Source of the DNA: Helicobacter canis
GTDB taxonomy: Bacteria; Campylobacterota; Campylobacteria; Campylobacterales; Helicobacteraceae
NCBI RefSeq assembly: GCF_900451095.1
Contig: NZ_UGHV01000001.1
Location: 186,001 to 250,000, forward strand
Direction of reading: 5' to 3'
DNA length: 64,000 nt
The position numbers were made by a program, and so were the translations under genes. The notes under the pieces are model-generated. The model worked only from the letters and a program-made list of their open reading frames with translations. It was not told where the DNA came from and made no database searches. This document shows positions 59,280 through 64,000 of this stretch, piece by piece. Within the stretch, counting starts at the first letter, position 1. Each line of letters begins with the position of its first letter.

Positions 59280-59412
59280 AAAAGAGTCCTTGGGATATTT
59301 TGCGCGTATTGTAGCAGATCTTAAGTGGATTCTATCCGCGCTTTATGAGCAGTGGTTTAATATTTTTAGCTTTAATAAAGGCTTGATTCTATCGCTCACC
59401 AAAGGATTATCA

Positions 59413-60921
59413 ATGTCTCAAAAATGCGTGCTTATCATCACAGATGGGATCGGCTATAAGCCAGATTCTCCCTACAATGCCTTTGCCAATGCCACTAAGC
59501 CTACTTATGATTGGCTCTTTAAAAATGTGCCTTATAGCCTTATCCATACTTATGGGGAGAGTGTGGGGCTACCAGAGGGGCAGATGGGGAATTCTGAAGT
59601 GGGGCATATGAGCCTAGGCTCTGGGCGGGTGCTCTACCAAGATTTGGTGCGGATCTCTCGCGCACTAGAGTCTAATGAGCTAGCAGAGAATCCACTTTTG
59701 CAGCAGTTTATGCAAGAAACACAAGCAGTGCATTTGCTAGGGCTTATGAGCGATGGTGGCGTGCATTCGCATTTATCGCATTTTCTAGGGTTGGCAGAGA
59801 TTTTTGCCGCGCATAAAAAGCGTGTGTTTTTGCACCTAATCACCGATGGGCGCGATGTGCTGCCTAAAAGCGCGCTAGGATTTTTGGCAAAAGTGGAGGC
59901 AATGTGTGCAAAAGTGGATTCTATCAGCATAGCAAGCATTAGCGGGCGATATTATGCGATGGATAGAGATAAACGCTGGGAGCGCATACAAGAAGCCTAC
60001 AATACCCTAGCCCACGCCACGCCACACACAGAGCAAAGCCCTAGGGAGTATATAGAATCTTGCTATGCCAAAGACATTACAGATGAGTTTATCACGCCTA
60101 TGTGCTTTGGGGAGTTTGCTAAAAATGGCGGCTTTGCTAGTGAAGATGGGCTGCTTATGAGCAATTTCCGCTCTGATCGCGCGAGAGAGATTATCACCGC
60201 GCTTGGGGCGGAGAAGTTCGAGCATTTCCCACGCCCTAAGCGTATGGAGCGGATTGTAACGATGTGTGAGTATGATGAGAGCTTCTCTTATCCTGTGCTT
60301 TTCACTAAGCAAAAGCCCGCAAACACCCTAGCCCAAGTGCTAGCAGATGCTAAGAAGAGCCAAGCCCATATCGCTGAGACAGAAAAATACGCGCATGTAA
60401 CCTTCTTTTTCAACGGCGGCGTGGAGGAGCCTTTCATAGGAGAGTCGCGCGTGCTTATCCCCTCGCCCAAAGTCGCTACCTATGACCTGCAGCCCCAAAT
60501 GAGCGCGCCAGAAGTGGGCGATGCGGTGCTAAAGGCTATGGGAGAAGACCGCGATGATACCAACGCCTATGACTTCATCGTGGTCAATTTCGCAAATGGC
60601 GATATGGTGGGGCATACGGGCAATTATGCAGCCGCGCTAAAGGCGGTAGAAGCGGTGGATTATGAGCTAGGGCGGATATTTGCCAAAGCGCGTGAGCTAG
60701 GCTATGCGGTGGTGCTTACAAGCGATCACGGCAATTGTGAGGAGATGAAAAGCGAGCAAGGCGAGATTAAGACCAATCACACCATAGGCGATGTATGGTG
60801 CTTTGTGCTAGCTAATGGCGTGGAAAAAGTGGATTCTGGCTCGCTGAATAATATCGCCCCAAGTGTGCTAAAGATTATGGGACTAGCAATCCCCAAAGAA
60901 ATGGATCGCCCGCTGATCTAG
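59413..60921 (+). CDS. gpmI: 2,3-bisphosphoglycerate-independent phosphoglycerate mutase
   Basis: 502 residues, Mn-dependent alkaline-phosphatase-superfamily enzyme interconverting 3- and 2-phosphoglycerate. ITDGIGYK and the phosphoserine MGNSEVGH (near residue 60), [23 protein letters not shown] and TNHTIGDVW are present. AAAGGAT precedes the ATG. Words of the dispersed repeat lie at about 59692, 59911 and 60825, each at a variable site rather than as an extra insertion. Confidence 0.96.
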   Translation: MSQKCVLIITDGIGYKPDSPYNAFANATKPTYDWLFKNVPYSLIHTYGESVGLPEGQMGNSEVGHMSLGSGRVLYQDLVRISRALESNELAENPLLQQFMQETQAVHLLGLMSDGGVHSHLSHFLGLAEIFAAHKKRVFLHLITDGRDVLPKSALGFLAKVEAMCAKVDSISIASISGRYYAMDRDKRWERIQEAYNTLAHATPHTEQSPREYIESCYAKDITDEFITPMCFGEFAKNGGFASEDGLLMSNFRSDRAREIITALGAEKFEHFPRPKRMERIVTMCEYDESFSYPVLFTKQKPANTLAQVLADAKKSQAHIAETEKYAHVTFFFNGGVEEPFIGESRVLIPSPKVATYDLQPQMSAPEVGDAVLKAMGEDRDDTNAYDFIVVNFANGDMVGHTGNYAAALKAVEAVDYELGRIFAKARELGYAVVLTSDHGNCEEMKSEQGEIKTNHTIGDVWCFVLANGVEKVDSGSLNNIAPSVLKIMGLAIPKEMDRPLI

Positions 60922-60943
60922 GCGTGCTTGATCTAGCTAGAAT

Positions 60944-61972
60944 CTAGCCTAGTGATAGAAACTGCTCCCTTCGCCTATCGCTACAATCCGCACAGATACG
61001 CCGCACAGCAGGCGAGCAAGCCCCGCTCATAAATAGCTCTTGACGCAAGCGCGTAAATCTTGGGCTAAAAAATATCTCAAACATATCCTGCTTGTTGCAA
61101 TCCCCTATGATAAAGTCTTTATGCGCTTTGACATCGCTGCGCGTATGGCAGCAGGGCATCACCAAGCCATTATAATCCACATAGAAATTCATAGCCCCTT
61201 GGAAGCAGCCAGAATCCACTTTTCGCGCTCTTTTCATCGACTCTATGGCACCGCCTCTAGACTGCCCGCTTGTGCTTGGATTCCACACGCGATAATACAC
61301 CTCCATACCCTCCATAGCAAACTGCACGCAAAACTGCTGCAAATTATCTTCTACCACGGCATAATCTAGCCCTAGCTTTTGGCGCATTTTCTCCATAGCT
61401 GGGAGTATCACAGACTCTTTGTCATAGGACTTATCCTTGCCGTAGTAATAAGACATAAGCATACTATCTACCCCAGCTTCTCGTAAAGCTTCTAGATTCT
61501 CCCTACTTGCATAATCACCATTAGAAAAGATACTAAACCGCGCCTTTGGCAGAGCCGCCCTAGCCTGTCGCACGCGCTTTAGCAGTAGCTCCATATCAGC
61601 TAAAGGCTCATTAAATCTATGGAAATTTAGATCCTTGTCATAATCAATTTGCGCGAGATTATCAATAAGCTTCATAAACACTTCTTCAGGCAGCTCTATG
61701 CTTTTGCTCTTTCTATCCACGCTAGAGTTTGGGCAAAACCAGCAAGTGCGATTGCAAAAGCTAGAAATCTCTATCTCAACTAGCAAAAGATTGTCCTTGA
61801 TGATACGCTTTTGTAGCTCTGTATCTGTGATAGGCAGGCTAAGGGCGGTGATCCTATCAATTAGGGCTTGGGATTTATGACTATAAAAGCCATCGCTATT
61901 TAGGAGATTGTGGAATTTGGTCTTTAGGCGTTGTGGTGCGCGCGTGTAAAGGGCTTTGATAGCTTGCTTCAT
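60944..61972 (-). CDS. Radical SAM protein with SPASM-like C-terminus
   Basis: 342 residues. The 4Fe-4S/SAM cluster motif is CNRTCWFC (Cys73, 77, 80). The C-terminal half has VMPCCHTRSD and CADCSDRR, cysteines expected to bind auxiliary clusters. Such proteins modify peptides or small molecules; in Campylobacterota some are near glycan or flagellar genes. Substrate unknown; the middle is recognised by FHRFNEPLADMELLLKRVR. KVDSGCF is a repeat variant (about 61209). Convergent with gpmI. Confidence 0.88.
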   Translation of the reverse strand: MKQAIKALYTRAPQRLKTKFHNLLNSDGFYSHKSQALIDRITALSLPITDTELQKRIIKDNLLLVEIEISSFCNRTCWFCPNSSVDRKSKSIELPEEVFMKLIDNLAQIDYDKDLNFHRFNEPLADMELLLKRVRQARAALPKARFSIFSNGDYASRENLEALREAGVDSMLMSYYYGKDKSYDKESVILPAMEKMRQKLGLDYAVVEDNLQQFCVQFAMEGMEVYYRVWNPSTSGQSRGGAIESMKRARKVDSGCFQGAMNFYVDYNGLVMPCCHTRSDVKAHKDFIIGDCNKQDMFEIFFSPRFTRLRQELFMSGACSPAVRRICADCSDRRREQFLSLG

Positions 61973-62017
61973 CGCTTATCCTTATAATAGGCTAGAATCC
62001 AAAAACGCGCAGATTAC

Positions 62018-62031
62018 AAAAAAAAAAAAAA
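62018..62031. repeat. A14 homopolymer upstream of the radical SAM gene
   Basis: Fourteen A bases, 46-59 bases before the radical SAM start codon and so in its likely promoter, with nnr ending beyond at 62083. Confidence 0.75.
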
Positions 62032-62082
62032 CGAGTCAAGGAAAGGGAAGAGCCGCCTAGAATCTATCTAGCTAGAAAAGTG

Positions 62083-64000
62083 CTAAAGCGTGCCTAAATG
62101 CTCGATTAAGCGTAGGGGCGTTAGGGCGTAGGTGTTTTTCTCTTTAGTGGCGGCTAGTGCGTGGGCTAGAGAGGCATTGATGGCGGATTGTAGGGGGCTA
62201 AAGCCTTGTGCGAGATAGGCTGCGATAACGCCGCTAAGCACATCGCCGCTACCGCCTTTGGCTAGGGCTGGTGTGCCTAGGGGATTGATATAGAGCTTGG
62301 CATTGTGGGCGATGATGGGGCTTGCGCCTTTAAGCAGCAGTGTGGGGGACTTGTAAGCTTGGCTAAAGCGCAAGGCTAGCTCGAAGCGATTGTTTGCGAC
62401 TTCTGCTATATCGCCGCTAAAAAGCCCGCATAAGTGCAAAAGCGCGTGAAATTCTTTGGGGTGGGGAGTTAGGACAAGATTGTGGGCAAAAGTGGATTCT
62501 AGTAGATTGGGCAATGTGCTTTCATAAAACACATCAGCATCAAGCACGCACAATCTCTCGCCGATGAAGCTAGGCTCAAGCAAGTATCCATAGCCACTGC
62601 CAAGCCCCATACCTAGGCATAGGACATTGGCGGTGGGGGGGATTGCGTGGGGATACATAAGCTCGCTATGGGTGGTGATGGTGCTATATAGCGATTGCGC
62701 TTGGCTTGGTTTGGGCGTTGGCTTTCTAAAGAAACCTGCTTCGGCTTCGCCTTGCACCGCTGTCGCTTGTTTTGCCGCGCTTTTTGGGGATTCTGCGCGG
62801 TAGGCTTGCTCATTACCGACTAGGTAAATCCCTGCGCCTACCGCTTGAAAACCCCAAAAATCATCGGCAAATCCTGCCGCCTGCGACTCACTCACATTTG
62901 TGGCGTTTTCAAAAGTGGATTCTAGGGTTTGGGCTTCACTCTTAGAATCCTGCGCCGAGTTGTTTAGATTTTGGGCGGTGCTAGAATCCACTTTTTGCGC
63001 GGTGGTGGGAGTGCTTTCAAAAGTGGATTCTAGGGTTTGGGCTTCATTCCTAGAATCCACTTTTGCTTCTGTCTGTGGGGCGGCTACATTTCGCGCGATT
63101 TGCCTAGAATCTGCGTTTTGCGCTTGATTGTTGTTTCCGTCATTGCGAGCAAGCGCGCTAGTGCTTGCGTGGCAATCCATAGCTTCAAGGCTAGAATCCG
63201 CGTTTTGATTATGGATCGCCACGATTTGCTGGGGCAAATCTCGCGATGACGACTCTAGCGCGGCTTGTTTGTCTGCAAGGATTCTGCGCTTTGCGGTGGC
63301 GTCTTGCTCGTTTTGCTCAAAAGTGAATTCTAGCTCAAGTTGCTCGCGGCAGGATTGTGGAAGATTTTCACTCTCGGTGGCTTTTTCTTCTAGGATTCTA
63401 GGATTTGCGGTATTGCTTTCGTAGTTTTTTGGGGATTTTAGGGCAGAGCTAGACTGATGGTCTGCGGTTGCCCTAAAATCCCCAAAATCTGCGGAATGAC
63501 TACCCAAAACAAGCGAAGCGGTCGGCGTTAGCCGATGTTTCTTTAGTAAAACCGAATCCCTGCTAACCACACTCACCAACCCCGCCCCCATCCTAAGCCC
63601 ACTCATCGCACTAAGCTCCGCCGCCCCAGCCTTCTCTCCAGCAATCACTGCGATATGCCCAAAGCTGCCTTTATGGCAGTTGTGCTTGGTGCGGTGTGGC
63701 AAGCATAAATCGCTTTCTTCAAGCAGATAAAAGGGGCTTTGCACTTCAAAAAGCTCCCTTGATACGCCTAGATCGCCTACTAGCACCTTGCCTGTGAGAT
63801 CCTTTGCCACATCGCTAAAAAGCGCGACCTTAAGCGCACCCATACTTAGCGTATAATCCGCGCTAAAGGCATAGGACTCCACGCGCCCTTGTAGATCTAG
63901 CCCACTTGGGACATCGCACGCGATTTTTAGGCGCGCACAAGTATTCATCTGCTCTAAAAGCTTGATAAACTCCGCGCCTAGCTCCCCAGCAAACCCACTG
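62083..64000 (-). CDS. nnr: Bifunctional NAD(P)H-hydrate repair enzyme Nnr, N-terminus outside window
   Basis: The frame is open to the window edge (SGFAGELGAEFIKLLEQMNT before the ATG at 63948), so the first part of the epimerase domain is missing. Visible: the end of the YjeF-N epimerase (DVPSGLDLQGRV, ADYTLSMGALKVAL) and the ADP/ATP-dependent dehydratase (HKGSFGHIAVIAGEKAGAAELS at the start; NVLCLGMGLGSGYG, VLTPHPKEFHALL, KGGSGDVLSGVIAA at the end). Between VSVVSRDSV and SLYSTITT an in-frame block of about 285 residues of repeats is inserted, in the dehydratase domain. The enzyme repairs hydrated NADH; whether activity survives is uncertain. Confidence 0.88.
   Translation of the reverse strand, partial: SGFAGELGAEFIKLLEQMNTCARLKIACDVPSGLDLQGRVESYAFSADYTLSMGALKVALFSDVAKDLTGKVLVGDLGVSRELFEVQSPFYLLEESDLCLPHRTKHNCHKGSFGHIAVIAGEKAGAAELSAMSGLRMGAGLVSVVSRDSVLLKKHRLTPTASLVLGSHSADFGDFRATADHQSSSALKSPKNYESNTANPRILEEKATESENLPQSCREQLELEFTFEQNEQDATAKRRILADKQAALESSSRDLPQQIVAIHNQNADSSLEAMDCHASTSALARNDGNNNQAQNADSRQIARNVAAPQTEAKVDSRNEAQTLESTFESTPTTAQKVDSSTAQNLNNSAQDSKSEAQTLESTFENATNVSESQAAGFADDFWGFQAVGAGIYLVGNEQAYRAESPKSAAKQATAVQGEAEAGFFRKPTPKPSQAQSLYSTITTHSELMYPHAIPPTANVLCLGMGLGSGYGYLLEPSFIGERLCVLDADVFYESTLPNLLESTFAHNLVLTPHPKEFHALLHLCGLFSGDIAEVANNRFELALRFSQAYKSPTLLLKGASPIIAHNAKLYINPLGTPALAKGGSGDVLSGVIAAYLAQGFSPLQSAINASLAHALAATKEKNTYALTPLRLIEHLGTL
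62705..63558. repeat. Composite repeat block within nnr
   Basis: Around 850 bases: TTTCTAAAGAAACC and TTTCTTTAGT modules at both ends (about 62722, 63535), the two-stem element (62781-62860), several dispersed words (about 62908, 62980, 63016, 63050), family I hairpins near 63138-63182 and 63211-63250 (stem ATTTGC/GCAAAT at 63224-63229, 63234-63239), and a family III element (63427-63487). All are read without stops in the nnr frame. Confidence 0.85.

Overview
The window is one contiguous piece of a Helicobacter chromosome (Campylobacterota). Evidence is the protein content (48-49 residue L32, CheV, Lpp20, PflB, a HydABCDE uptake hydrogenase, two-haem cytochrome c peroxidase, Maf-type flagellin glycosylation factor) and gene orders that, from memory, match H. 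pylori blocks: serS-pflB-uvrD-flgA, panD-ybaB, hydABCDE, ndk-DUF177-rpmF-plsX-fabH, ligA-cheV1-aspS-adk-ppa, and oppA-like/trpS. The base composition looks richer in GC than H. pylori, which suggests an enterohepatic species; I cannot name it. No rRNA, tRNA, CRISPR array or IS transposase was recognised.

Layout. 1-4 kb: a type II NADH dehydrogenase cut by the left edge, ribosomal proteins L35/L20, and a Cache-type chemoreceptor. 4-12.7 kb: PhnA-C domain, PhoH-PIN, then serS-pflB-uvrD-flgA. 12.7-16.3 kb: feoA behind a Fur-like site, a G-tract FkbM methyltransferase and a Maf protein (surface/flagellar glycan modification). 16.5-24 kb: ybaB-panD, then the leftward hydrogenase operon hydABCDE. 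24-29 kb: a sugar-transfer ATP-grasp gene frameshifted at a (GA)14 tract, kdsB, and a lipoprotein pair with a DUF4105 protein. 29-32.9 kb: ndk to fabH plus yggS. 33-41.7 kb: ligA, cheV1, aspS, adk, ppa, recR and an LPP20/Sel1/barrel fusion. 41.7-49.5 kb: a defence locus with a type I restriction system (hsdM with a G12 tract, hsdR, a RelBE-like pair, hsdS with 12-bp tandem repeats) and an Abi/HEPN-like gene. 50-64 kb: oligopeptide-binding protein, trpS, lpp20, trmL, cytochrome c peroxidase, an unknown 734-residue protein, thiD-plsY-folB, gpmI, a radical SAM/SPASM protein, and an nnr gene cut by the right edge.

The most unusual aspect is repeat biology. A 14-16 bp word, AAAAGTGGATTCTAG, occurs more than fifty times in both orientations, inside genes (read as KVDSR/S or LESTF), between genes and as head-to-head hairpins; it behaves like a DNA uptake sequence. 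Three further repeat families keep their linkers or arms constant while their stems differ in sequence between copies, with the two arms still complementary. Large in-frame blocks built from these units are lodged in serS, hydE and nnr. Phase-variation tracts affect hsdM (off as read), the ATP-grasp gene (off as read) and the FkbM gene (on as read).
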